DNA of 64,000 bases, from assembly GCA_030280995.1 (NCBI GenBank), contig JASXTE010000013.1:13543501-13607500 (forward strand). The letters run 5' to 3'. This document shows positions 53,759-64,000 of this stretch, in pieces. The notes under the pieces were generated by a model that worked only from the letters and a program-made list of their open reading frames with translations, was not told the DNA's origin and did no database searches. The position numbers and the translations under genes were made by a program. Origin of the DNA: Hemileia vastatrix (Eukaryota; Basidiomycota; Pucciniomycetes; Pucciniales; Zaghouaniaceae). Numbering within the stretch: position 1 is the first letter of the stretch; each line of letters begins with the position of its first letter.

Positions 53759-53982
53759 AAAGGAGGAAAAATATTGAAAACTTCACAAAAATTACAACCT
53801 CCATGGCTGCCATTGTAGAGTAGACTCCTACAGTTGCCTTGCTGCAGGCAGAATCCAAGGGAGTTGGAAAAACAAAAAGAAATCCCTGTCCCTCTAAGTA
53901 AACGTAAGATTCAATTAACTAAGCTTGAAGATCTGCTTGGAGAGTTGGATAAGTTGAAAATCTGAGAGAAAGACTTTGAAAG
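53759..53982 (+). other. Probable Gyp-D internal sequence
   Basis: Purine-rich start (AAAGGAGGAAAAATATTG), then decayed coding-like sequence with many stops. Its assignment to Gyp-D is by position only. Confidence 0.35.
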
Positions 53983-54454
53983 TGTTGGAAACCTATAATA
54001 TAGAAAAAAATAAGTGCAATAAATGATTACACCTCCAAAACAAATACCTAATACCAGATTACACTGATAAAAGTCACAGCAAATACTTAGAACAATCCGC
54101 AACACTTGCCCCAGAGACTGAAAAGTACAGTAAAGTACCCCAGAAACTACCCTTGGGATGATCTGTTCAAAGGTGCCTTATTTAAGGTCTGCCCCAGATT
54201 TACCCAGTTTCCCACCAAAATTAAAGAGTGTTCTTTATTATAATTTTATTTTATAAATTTTATAAGAAAATAAATAAATTTGATTCACCAAGGATGAGAG
54301 CTATCCAATGGTACCCTATATGTTGATATTTTTTATTATAATTGTTGTTATATGTTAAAAATTGTTAATTAACAAAAAAGACCCTTATTATCGAAACAAA
54401 AGACAAAAAAACATGTAGAAGACTAAGATTCTCCTCCTCCAGAACTTTCCAACA
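53983..54454. mobile_element. Possible LTR with TGTTGGAA/TTCCAACA ends
   Basis: 472 bp bounded by TGTTGGAAA and TTTCCAACA, a typical long inverted LTR terminus, with ATTTAAGGTCTGCCCC as a possible TATA region. Flanks GAAAG and ATATC do not match, so there is no target duplication. It may be one LTR of an element or a chance inverted pair. Confidence 0.45.
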
Positions 54455-54518
54455 ATATCCTACATGCATAGGATCTACAATAAACTATTGATCTAACAAG
54501 CATGATAAATTCTAACCA

Positions 54519-54740
54519 AATTTTGCCACAATAGCCAAACTTTTCTGCAGTGACCAAACTTTGCACTGGTGATCAGACTTTTCTATAGTGACCAAACTTT
54601 ACCACACTGCCCAGACTTTTCTGCAGTGACCAAACTTTGCCACAAAGAGCTCATTTTGCCATAATGAGCTAATTTGGCCAGAGTGAGTTAATCTTTTCAC
54701 CATAACCAAACTTTTCCACAATGACAGAATTTTTCCAGTA
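54519..54740 (+). repeat. 19-bp minisatellite
   Basis: About eleven copies of a 19-mer with consensus ACTTTTCCACAGTGACCAA. A sub-register of 38 bp is visible (CTTTTCTGCAG at 54540 and 54616, CTTTTCTATAG at 54578). Copies become more divergent to the right. Confidence 0.85.
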
Positions 54741-55094
54741 CACTTCGCTTTTGCACCGGAAAATCACTGGAGCAAACCGGAGCGCACCGGAAAAAAATGG
54801 CTACTCCATGAGCACACTGCATCCACCAAAAATACCAAGAAAGCCCTAGAAAATCCAGTAAAACCAATACCCAATCCATGAAACCATCAAATAACAATTG
54901 GAATACCAACATATATCCATTCCAAAACACCATAAATCCTCTAAAAAATCACCATAAATCCTCCAAAAATCACCATAATTCCACCCAAAAAAAACTCCAG
55001 TCAACTCCCTTCAACCAAATTAACACCCGCTAACACCATGATTTTCTTCCAACCAAGGTCCAATCAAATTTTCACCTAAGTAGCCTACCCAGAT
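54741..55094. other. AC-rich unique sequence
   Basis: Contains short echoes of CACCGGAAAA and CCATAAATCCTCCAAAAAT. No gene recognised. Confidence 0.4.
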
Positions 55095-56262
55095 TTGGAA
55101 TGCCACACCATATTGAAAACAATCAACAATCATCCTACAGAAACCTTTAAAAATTTCAAACTTCAAAGTCCTGAAAAGAGTCGTTTCAACCATGATAAAT
55201 CTACGCCAATTTATTTAGACTCCATAATCCCGTCTATGGTGGAAATTTTTAGGTGTCATAAGAAGGGACATTTTTCTTGTGACTTCAAAGAGAGTAATGA
55301 ATGCAAGGATCCAATTAAGACAAAAACCAGGGATTTTGAGTTACTAGAATCAGAAGACCAGGACACTAAAAACAAGATAGAAAAAATTAACAACTTTTGG
55401 GACCAAGGCTCACAGAAGAATCATCACAATTCTAATTATGTAAAAAAAAAGAAAGAAATAATGACAATTTCCAATAGTCTGGTCATTGATCCAAAATATT
55501 ACTCAGAATCCATTTAACATGATCATTATCATGACCCCAAAACTTTCAATAAGAAATTAAAAGAAGATTTGTCTTACTTTAAATCTTCATCTCTTTTTCT
55601 GAATTATGTCCAAGTGCTTTGGTAAGCCAAATATCAAGGAATAAGAATTCAGACCTACTCAACAGAATACCCAAAGAAGGAATACAAGTACCAACATATG
55701 AAGCTCAAGTATACAGAAAACCTCTTCCACCAATCATTGATTCAGGGGAAGGTTCCAATTATATTCATCACAAAGTAGCAAAAAACCTACATCATGAAGT
55801 TATGGACAGAATAAACCAGAAAGCTTTATTAGCTGATGGAACTTTAAAAAAAATGGAACAAAACATTCAACTTACTCTTTCCCATAATATATTTCAAACA
55901 GATGGTACATTCCTAATCCTACCTAGTTTAAACTTAGATCTTGTCTTAGGTTTACCATGGATAGATAAATATCATGTGTGCATACACCCATAACAAGTCT
56001 TTGCTCACATAGAAGATATGTGAAGACAGAAGAGAAATATCTTCCTGGTAAGGCAACTCAACTTTATCTCACCAGAAATGCAAGATAGAACTGATATACT
56101 CTCCAAAAAGGTTCTTAAATTTTCTGAAAAGTTCCTACAAAAATGTTTCATAACTGAATTAAAAATAAATCATCATACAAAATATAAAAACTTCATTGAA
56201 TCTGGATCTTCAACTCCAATTAAAATAAGAGGACAACCCCATAATTCCTTAGAAAAAAAAAT
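55095..56262 (+). pseudogene. Gyp-D zinc knuckle, protease and RT start
   Basis: Block 55095-55517 contains a CCHC-like IFRCHKKGHFSCDFKESN (last position Cys retained). Block 55619-55993 is a retropepsin: LPPIIDSGEGSNYIHHKVA with catalytic DSG, and LNLDLVLGLPWIDKYHV as the second protease motif. After stops, 56150-56250 gives ELKINHHTKYKNFI and STPIKIRGQPHNSLEKK, the start of gypsy RT. It stops at the PIF-B2 insertion. Several stops and frame changes. Confidence 0.8.
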
Positions 56263-56265
56263 AAT

Positions 56266-57185
56266 AGGGGTTTCAGTTCTGTGAAATGGGCACTTACAAA
56301 TTTGCACTTAAATTTGACCATATCTGCACTTATTTAAGTGCAGATTTCCAAAACACACTAGCCCCAACACTGGTGAATTTCAAAATGAAATAAGTCACTT
56401 ATTTCACTCAAATCCGTACTTTCTCAAGCAAAAGTGTTGATTTCACCATAACATTCACTGATTTTTCAGCATCATCCCACTCATACACAGCACTTTGCAG
56501 CATAACACTTCATAACTCAAAACATCACACATCATTTACATTTTTATACTGCATAAGAGTCATGCCTTCCTCACTCTCAAATGGTGATAAGCCACATCAA
56601 GCAATGACTTTCATAGCTCTCAATCTCATTTTGGACTCTGACTGTGTTTTTGATTCTGATCTTGAAGAAGATTTTCTTTTTTTATCAAAAATGGCCAGGA
56701 AACATTACCTTCTTCCAAGAAAGCCTCAAGTACTTCATCCCCCCAAGTACACCATACAAACACTTCTTAACATATCTGTACCCAGTTTTAGACAGTTTTT
56801 CAAGACTTCTCAGGAATTTTTCCTTAAATTTCTTGAGCTTATTCAGGACCACCCTGTCTTTCAAAGAATTCTCAAGAACCACAACATGATCCTTTAACTC
56901 AATCAGCCATCACAATATGTAGTTTGGGTTCCAATGGTAACGGAACTTCCTTGAAATTTTATGAAAATGGCATTAATTTAGGGTATGCATCTGTTAACAC
57001 TTATACAAAACAATGCACCACTGCTATCAACTACTTGGAATCTAAACTTCTCTTCTGGAAAATTAAATAATAATGACTTGAATCATCTCAGGCTATGCAA
57101 GCAGAGGGTTTACCAGGATTTATTAGTTTTGTTGATGGTTCTACTATTTCTTTTAGTCAGAAACCTGCTAAAGGTGGAAGTAATA
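56266..57185 (+). mobile_element. PIF/Harbinger fragment PIF-B2
   Basis: Left end AGGGGTTTCAGTTCTG with subterminal TTTGCACTTAAATTTGACC and AAGTGCAGATTT, as in PIF-B1 but with CpG sites lost. AAT precedes it. The right part is missing: the transposase stops where the palindromic module at 57186 begins. It interrupts Gyp-D RT. Confidence 0.8.
56562..57185 (+). pseudogene. PIF/Harbinger transposase remnant (PIF-B2)
   Basis: MPSSLSNGDKPHQAMTFIAL aligns with PIF-B1. 111 residues are open to HPVFQRILKNHNMIL, then a frameshift and stops. Later pieces keep VYQDLLVLLMVLLF in one frame, whose other frame reads GFISFVDGSTISFSQKPAKG and so contains the first catalytic Asp that PIF-B1 lacks. The second Asp and the Glu are gone. 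Confidence 0.82.
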
Positions 57186-57330
57186 ACCACACAATATGGG
57201 GTGAAGACTTGCTAGAAAGTCAACAACTTTGAACCCAAATTCATATTAAATTGAGCACATAATGAGGCAGTGATTAAACAACCAACAATCAAGCTTGGAA
57301 CCTCTCTGAAATAAACTCAAAGACAAGTTG
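57186..57330 (+). repeat. Palindromic transposon-end module, decayed copy
   Basis: ACCACACAATATGGGGTGAA leads into GACTTGCTAGAAAGTC (57206-57221, one mismatch from a palindrome). TTTGAACCCAAA-type segments at 11-12 bp steps follow. It faces right; its partner end is not visible. Confidence 0.6.
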
Positions 57331-57628
57331 AATACTTATTGAAGAACAGTTGATTATTATTGCAAAAAGTCTTGTAATCTGACTTACTCTAATTATAAAA
57401 GGAATATTGATATGGGTGAAGTCCATAACATTAACAGACTGGAAAATGCATAAGATTTTAAAAATAATGCGCTTCTGCTTTATGAATTCATATGTAGTAG
57501 TAAATTTCTCATGTAAATCAAATCAAATGATTTTTTACATATTCACATACGTTTGTGGAGCTATCAATACATAGAGAAATCACTTAATATCATTAGAGGT
57601 TTTTGAAGAGAAAATATATCGGCACGGT
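57331..57628. other. AT-rich spacer
   Basis: No gene recognised between the module and the Gyp-E LTR. Confidence 0.45.
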
Positions 57629-58727
57629 TGTCTAGAAGGTTGAAGAAGAAAGAATAAAAAGGAGAAAAGGACACAAGAAGACAAAAAATGGAAAGAGGAA
57701 AAGAGGGAAGGGCGCAAATAAGGGAAAAGGATCTAATATATAAGGTGAGTAGTCTTAATATTATTGTAATGTAAGTATTTTAAATTCAATGCGCAACAGT
57801 CAATTATTATAGTTTAATGTTCTTACCGCAACCTTAAGATTTTGTATATAGTATTTATTTATTTTATTTCAACTAAAATGTATTACTAGTTAAAAGAAAA
57901 AGAATTAATACGTGTATAAAAAATATATAAGTGTAAGTAAATTGTAAATATGTAAGTGATGCAGCTGAAGGGGGTTCCCAAGGCCCTTATATAGCCAAGG
58001 GGCCCTCTGAAGCGCCACAAAAGTAAATACAATAAATTATGAGTAAATGTAAGGGGTGAGAAATCAAAAATGTACTAATTTGTTAAAATGCAGTAGTCAA
58101 TATTTCACCAGTATTAATCCCCCCTGGATATTACACATAAATAAGTACAAGACATATAAAAAATAACTAATGTAATTTAAAATAAGTATTATGCAGTACT
58201 ATCTCAAAGTGGAATGTAATTTATTACTATTTTAATTCATACAATTAATATAAGTAATTATTTTAGATTAAAATACGAGAATGTAATTAGTTTAAATGTT
58301 TCAATAAATTTAATTACATAATTTTGAGCCACAAAAGCGCCCAAAAATCAGGGATAATAATGTATAAATTATTATAAGGGTCTAATAATTAATTAATATT
58401 ATTATAAGTCAACATTTTGCCTTATAAGTATAATATAATATTTTAATTAATTAATTATTATTTTATAATTATTTAAATACATAAAAATGCGCCCAATTTT
58501 TATAGAATATAATATAATTTATGTTTATTTTAATAGTATATAATTAATAACATAATAAAATAAATATAACCCTTATTTTAATTTTATTTAATAAGGTAAT
58601 TTGCACTAAATTTTATTATGCAATAAAATATAAATTTATATACATAAAAAGAATAAATTTTTTCCCTCTTTCAGTTCCAATGACTTATCATAAGTTTTAC
58701 TGGGCTCCTGGTACAGCCTGGCTGACA
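57629..58727 (-). repeat. Gyp-E 3' LTR
   Basis: The right edge CAGCCTGGCTGACA at 58727 is certain from the adjoining polypurine tract. The left edge is tentatively TGTCTAGAAGG at 57629. Minus-strand TATA box CTATATAAGGGCC (complement near 57980-57995). The start resembles those of Gyp-A and the solo LTRs. Confidence 0.7.
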
Positions 58728-58739
58728 CTCCCTCACTCT
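58728..58739 (-). other. Polypurine tract of Gyp-E
   Basis: Minus strand AGAGTGAGGGAG, identical to Gyp-A. Confidence 0.8.
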
Positions 58740-58760
58740 AAAAAAACAATAAAAAAAATG

Positions 58761-59215
58761 CTAAGATTTTTTCTTTTTATACTTTTTTAATAGAGTGGAA
58801 AGGTTAGAAATATCTTTTCCAGGTATCCATTTATCATGCTCAGATGATTTATTTTTATATCTTAATAAATATTCAATACCTTTTTCAGAGGTGATAACTC
58901 TGTCATTAAGAATTTTATCAATTTCTGCAATTTCTGTGACTTCCTGAGGATTTTTCTTGGGTCTTCCCCTTCTCTTAGGAAATGAGTCACTGTTGGAAGT
59001 ATAAGATTTAAGCAAGGAAATGGGGAAAAAAGGATGTTTTCTATCATATGGAGAATACAATACAACTTCTACTGCATTATCACCAACCATTCCTTTAACA
59101 AAAAATGGTCCTACAAAAGGATCTTTTAATTTGTTGTTGCCTTTTAAATTGAAATGGAAAGTAGATATTAGTACTTCATCACCCTTTTTAAAAGTGTATT
59201 CTTTATGGGATTAAC
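58761..59215 (-). pseudogene. Gyp-E integrase tail and chromodomain
   Basis: MVGDNAVEVVLYSPYDRKHP and FPISLLKSYTSNSDSFPKRR, then a complete chromodomain-like module: KILNDRVITSEKGIEYLLRY, KNKSSEHDKWIPGKDIS, NLSTLLKKYKKKK. One base is missing near 59211 compared with Gyp-A, putting it out of frame with integrase. Confidence 0.82.
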
Positions 59216-60148
59216 CCATCTCTTTTTCTCATATTCAAATGCTTTATCAATACAACTTTGGGCATGTTTTCTGCATAGTTGCTGCATTTGAAGAAAAGAC
59301 TTCACACCAGGATGTAATTCCAACTTTGGTAATTTGTTATTAAGTATTTGAGCAGGAGTACTTTAAACATAACCTAGCCATAGCTCAAAAGGCTTTTTCT
59401 CAGTGACAGAATGAACAGTGCTATTATAAGAAAATTCAAGACCTGGAAGTAAGGTTACCCAGTCATGTGTAAATCTGTCATTGTCTTTATATTCTAATCC
59501 AAAGGCACAATACCTTCTAATCATATCTTCCAAGGTTTGAATCATCCTTTCATCCAGTCCATCAGTTTGAGGATGGTGGGCAGTGGATAATCTCAACTCA
59601 CAACCACATATATCCATCAAAGACATCCAAAATTCAGAAGTAAACTTTGGGTCTCTATCAGATATGATGGCTTTTGGAAATCCAATAATATTAAACATAT
59701 GTGACCACCACAAAAAGGCTAAATCTTTGGTGGAAACATCTTTGTGGGTAGGAATGAATTTACACATTTTAGAGAATCTGTCCACTATAACCCAGCAAGA
59801 ATTATAACTGTCTTTCCCTGCTACAGGAAGACCAGTGACAAAATCCATATTAATGATTTGCCAAGGAGCATCAGGTGCTTCAATATGTTGCATTAATACT
59901 GCTCTTTTACCAGTCAATCTTTTAGATTTTTGGCAAGAATCACAAGATTCAACATATAATTTTGTGTTTTCAGACATATTAGCCCGCCATGCAGTGTTTT
60001 TAATCCTGAGCATAGTTTTTTCTAGATCAAAATGACCAGCTAACATGTCATCATGACATAATTTTAAAATGATTTCTTTCATTGAAGCAGAAATAACAAT
60101 TAAATTAGTAAGTTTTCTCCGTCCTGTAATAAATATAACCATCATCAA
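59216..60148 (-). pseudogene. Gyp-E integrase
   Basis: HHCC finger (CHDDMLAGHFDLEK...CDSCQKSK), catalytic INMDFVTGLP, ISDRDPKFTSEFW and HHPQTDGLDERMIQT, all present. A stop at about 59363 follows FELWLGYV. The N-terminal join to RNase H is shifted by one base near 60120. Confidence 0.9.
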
Positions 60149-61595
60149 TAGAAAACTTTCCTTTAGTCAAAGCAGTTTGGTACTTTGGAGGGAGAGTTTT
60201 TATTAATGCTTGAATTGAAGCATTCTTTGGATCATTTAAGATAGTAACTAATTTATTCAAATCAGAATCTTTTTCATATGAATCCAGAATTAATTGCAAC
60301 AATTCTTCCTCCATGTCCACAATATATATACCATAAATGTGAATGTTATCATCCTCAGGGACATAGGCAGGATTGGAGTCATTATTAGGTAGGGGTAGTC
60401 TTGACAGCATATCAACATTGGAGTGAACATTTCCAGCTCTATGGATAATTGTCATTCTTCCCCTGTACTCTTGAACAGCCAGTTGCCACCTAAACATATG
60501 TCTATTTGGTGTCTTCAGGTTTAAGAGGGACTTCACAGCACTACATTCAGTTACCAGTTCAAACTTCTGGTCATCTAGGTAGTAATGAAGTTTTTCAAGA
60601 GCCCAAACAACTGCTAAGAACTCTAATTGAGTGGCACCATATTTCAATTCACTATTTCTTAAGGTTCTTGAAATATAACAAATTACAACCTCTGAGGATT
60701 TATCATTAATAATTTGTTTTTGGTGAAGGGTAGTACCCAGACCAACAAAGCTAGCATCTGTGTATAGGACAAAAGGTTTGTTGAAATCTGGAAGAGCCAA
60801 TATAGGGGCTGTCATTAAGCAACTTTTTAATGTATCAAAAGCTTTTTGACAGTCATTATTCCAGAGAAAGGCAACATCTTTTCTGGTCAGTTTTGTAAGA
60901 GGCAAGGCTATAACCTGATAATTTTTAATATATTGTCTATAATAGCCACACATACCCAAAAAACTTTGGATTTCTTGTACAGAAGTTGGTGCGTTCACAT
61001 TTTGAATGGCCGCAACTTTGTTTTGGTCTAAACAAATTTGTAAGCCTGACACAACATGGCCAAGGACTTTCAAGGATTGAAAACCAAATTTACACTTTTT
61101 TAAGGACAGGGTCATATTGATTTCATCCATTTTTTGGAAAACTCTATTTAAGTGAATCATATGTTCATCAAAAGTTTTAGAAAAAATTATAATGTCATCA
61201 ATATAAACCATGAGCCATCCTTCAATTATTTATTGATGGAAAGTGTTATCCATGACTTTTTGAAAAACTGAAGGAGCATTTTTAGGGCCAAACGGCATCC
61301 TAACATACTTATATATTCCCATATGAAGAGCAATTAGTAAAAAATTTTGTGAATTTTTCTCAACAGGAATTTGATGATGACCTTTATTTCCATCCAGACA
61401 ACTAATAAATTTTGCACCCTGTAAGGTAGCATGAATTGAATTAATTCTGGGAAAAGGATAAATATCATCCACAGTATAAGTGTTTAATGCTCTGTAATCT
61501 CCACATAATCTAGCCTTATCTTTTTCATAAGAAATCAAGACTGGGGATATGACACAATATTTTGGGGTGACATCCAATTTCTCAATTATATTCAT
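60105..61595 (-). pseudogene. Gyp-E reverse transcriptase and RNase H
   Basis: RT N-terminus 61595-61230 (CVISPVLISYEKDKARLCGD, MPFGPKNAPSVFQKVMDNTF), stop TAA, then 61211-60105 with catalytic VYIDDIIIFSKTF. RNase H has VLYTDASFVGLG, YISRTLRNSELKYGATQLEF and TPNRHMFRWQLAVQEYRG. Nearly every motif matches Gyp-A. Confidence 0.92.
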
Positions 61596-61601
61596 TTTTA
61601 A

Positions 61602-61985
61602 TTAGGTAGAAATATTATCTTCAATATCCTTTCTTTTTGTTGGAGAAGAAGGATATGGTTTTTTCTTATAACTAGGAGGAATATCACTCAAGTTACAGGA
61701 TAAAGTAATTTTCATTTCATCCTTAACAACTCCTAGGACATGAGAACCATGAGCAAAAGCCATAGGAAAAGAGGTAATTGAGGAAATTATAGAATCCTTC
61801 TGCTCACTAGTTAATTGATCACCAAAAGAAGCAATATTTGTTTCAGTTAATAAACTATCCATTTCATTTGATGGTCTACCTGTACATTGAATTAATGAGT
61901 TACAAGACTTTAACAAATATGCAGAAGATCTTCTAAGGGAAGAAATTTTGAATTTCCTTTTGCCATTCAATCCCAATGTGAACAA
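61602..61985 (-). pseudogene. Gyp-E protease-RT linker
   Basis: 127 open residues (MFTLGLNGKRKFKISSLRRS to PYPSSPTKRKDIEDNIST), homologous to 13042-13398. It is one base out of frame with the protease. Confidence 0.75.
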
Positions 61986-63085
61986 TTATTGGCAGGGTCC
62001 AATTTTACACCAAATATGGTCAGAATGTCATTACCCATAATAAACCAATTGCTCAAATTATCATTTCTCATGACAACAAATTCACAAATAGCTCTGACAA
62101 AACCACCATTATATTTGAAGAATACAGTGGCTTTGTATTTGCCAATGGGACACAAAATAGAGCCATAACCTCTCCATTTTTCACATGTCACAGTTAATAA
62201 TTTATCCATATAATCTTTATCCACGGAAGCCAGTGCCTTTTCAGACACCACACTTCCTCCAGCACCAGAGTCAAGAACAACCTCAAAATTTTTACCATTA
62301 ATGATAACTGGTGCCTTCAAAGGGGATATGGATATAGAGCTGTCAGTAATATCTTTAATGATTTCAGCATTTTCTACTGAAGATAAATCTAAATTACACT
62401 CCTCAGAAATATTGTCTAAATATTGCACATCTTGTTCCAACATTAAGAAATCCTTAAGGGAGTCATTTTCATAGGAGATATTACTGTCACAGTCACTGGA
62501 AGAATCATTGAGATCAACATCAGCATCCTCAGTGTCTGCATTTTGTTCAACAAGATGAATTTTCTTGTTACACACATGGCCCTTCTGCCAAGGTTTGTTA
62601 CATTTAAAACAAGTATTAGTTGCATATTTTTTGGGTGCAACTGGGGCAGAGGGTTTACCAGGTTTTTCTGGAGGTCTGGTAGAGGGCTTACTCTGATCAT
62701 GATAAGATTTCATAGGATAATTCTTTGGTTCATATCTATGGTTAAGTAATACTTTATTACAGATATTAATAAATAAAGAATGTTCCTTTACATGCTCAGT
62801 TCTAGCCACAATTAAATCTCTTAGAGAATTTGGTAATTTATAAAGAATTTTATCTCTCCAAATATCATAATCCATTTTTGGATCAATAGCTCTCAGGATT
62901 TTTGTTACTTTCATAAGAAAAACAATTGGTTTATCACCAGAGAAAGAGATATATTTAGAGTTCTCATACAATCTCTGTTGAGCCAATTTAAATTTTGAAC
63001 CACCAAACTGATTCTCAATCAAGGTTTTCCATTCATTCCATGTATAATGGATATCATCCAATAAAACAGATTCATACCACATCAA
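61967..63085 (-). pseudogene. Gyp-E Gag core, zinc knuckle and protease
   Basis: 372 open residues. Gag core WYESVLLDDIHYTWNEWKTL, knuckle CFKCNKPWQKGHVC (unusual C-x2-C-x7-H-x-C spacing), an acidic linker rich in Asp and Ser, then retropepsin VVLDSGAGGSVVSEKALASV and NWFIMGNDILTIFGVKLDP. Confidence 0.88.
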
Positions 63086-63129
63086 GGCTACATTGGAGAA
63101 TAAAGAAATTAACTTAGAAACAATTTACT

Positions 63130-64000
63130 CATCTGGTAATTTATATGACTTCTTCAAATTATCAATTCTTTGGATAAAGTGTTGCCAATCAGATGAAGAA
63201 TCACAATCAAAGGTAGGTTATTGGTCCAGTTTAGGCCAGTTTTTATTACTGCTAGGGTGGTCAGCCTTCTTGTTTGAATTATTCAAGGTAATCAATTCTT
63301 GAAGTCTTGAAAGGTGTTCAGATATTTCATTACTGACAGAGGCAGATGGCTCATTGTGAGTATCAAAATACTTTTTGTTTGAAGCACCAGACTTCACAGA
63401 CAAGTTATCAACTTGTTTAATTGGGGCATTACAAGTGAGAGAAGAAGCACCCTGTTCAGGCTGTTTATTTTTATAATTAACAGAAAGTTTAGTATTATTT
63501 CTTAACTCGTCACAATTGTCATCATGAATAGCTTGTAATGTAGAAACCTTTTTCTCAAGATCAGATAATTTATTCCTTAATTCAGGGATATAAGATAGTT
63601 GATCATTAATTTTATCAATAGATAGAACATTTCTGTCCTCTTCTACTGAGCATTTATTACTCAAATTCTGGAAATAAATTTTCAATTTTCTTAATTCACT
63701 GTGCAGAAGCTTATTGTCATTTTTCAAGGAAGTATTTTCATCCATGAGTGGCTTCATATCATTGATAAGTTTATTAAGATGATTATTTTTATCAGAGAGT
63801 GATCTGTGATCATTTCTAATAGACTTTTGCTCTGAAAGGACGGTATTTAAAGTATCTTTCAATTTGAAATAAGCTGTGTCCTGGACAGAAGAACTCACTT
63901 TGCAGTGTAAATGAAAATTATTTAATCTATCATTCTCATGTTTTAATAAATCTCTTAAAATTTTATCTTTGATAACATTAAAATCAGGAGAGCGTTTCAA
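63130..64000 (-). pseudogene. Gyp-E Gag N-terminal coiled coil, partial
   Basis: At least 260 residues, open to the window edge. Long heptad-rich coiled coil (SLSDKNNHLNKLINDMKPL, ENTSLKNDNKLLHSELRKL). It ends at a TAA where Gyp-A has Tyr in LDQYPTFDGD; a further stop lies near 63127. Coding continues beyond 64000. Confidence 0.8.

Larger units (their letters stand above)
57629..64000 (-). mobile_element. Gyp-E: gypsy chromovirus-type retrotransposon, runs off the window
   Basis: Close relative of Gyp-A on the same strand. Within the window, from left: 3' LTR, polypurine tract, chromodomain-like tail, integrase, RNase H, RT, protease, zinc knuckle and gag. The N-terminus of gag, the primer-binding site and the 5' LTR lie beyond 64000. 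It has about five stops and three frameshifts (near 61970, 60120 and 59211), so it is inactive. Confidence 0.9.

Overview
The window looks like repeat-dense DNA from an AT-rich fungal genome, most likely a rust fungus (Pucciniales). That placement is inference: the integrase, RNase H and chromodomain wording of the Ty3/gypsy elements, and the MADF/Myb-like partner of the PIF/Harbinger elements, look like the families that fill rust genomes. Small introns (53-86 nt) with GT...CTAAC...AG signals also fit a fungus. I see no host housekeeping gene, rRNA or tRNA. Nearly everything is a transposable element, often nested inside another.

Names used below. Gyp-A (9368-17830, minus) is a complete chromovirus-type gypsy element with GTTGT target duplications. 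It sits inside the protease of an old plus-strand element, Gyp-C (8035-9367 and 17836-19600). Gyp-B (20413-42677, minus) is a second full gypsy element of about 11.9 kb once its insertions are removed. Its 3' LTR is split by two PIF/Harbinger elements: PIF-B1 (20735-24949) and PIF-A2 (25192-31316). Removing both, with 3-bp duplications ATT and AAT, restores an LTR of 1343 bp, exactly the length of the other LTR. PIF-A1 (3064-6645) is a decayed relative of PIF-A2, and PIF-B2 (56266-57185) a fragment related to PIF-B1. Gyp-D (42690-43268 and 55095-56262) is an old plus-strand element. Gyp-E (about 57629 to past the window end, minus) is a relative of Gyp-A. Two solo LTRs with perfect 5-bp duplications lie at 908-2408 (ACTAT) and 45438-46615 (AAAAT).

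From 43269 to 53758 there is a 10.5-kb element bounded by about 50-bp inverted repeats. It holds no recognisable gene. Most of it is a tandem array of about 607-bp units, each carrying a long palindrome. The terminal palindrome of this element recurs at three other places in the window, beside 11-bp phased repeats at two of them.

The two most interesting cargoes are these. (1) PIF-A2 carries, between its transposase and its MADF/coiled-coil gene, a gene resembling the TET/JBP 2-oxoglutarate/Fe(II) dioxygenases that act on 5-methylcytosine. (2) Gyp-B carries, between pol and the polypurine tract and on the opposite strand to gag-pol, two intron-containing genes with TATA-like boxes. Both encode a cysteine pattern like a fungal Zn2Cys6 cluster. 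CG-to-TG/CA differences between repeat copies suggest that the DNA has been CpG-methylated, which gives a possible context for the dioxygenase. Most genes carry stops or frameshifts. The PIF-A2 transposase is the best preserved.
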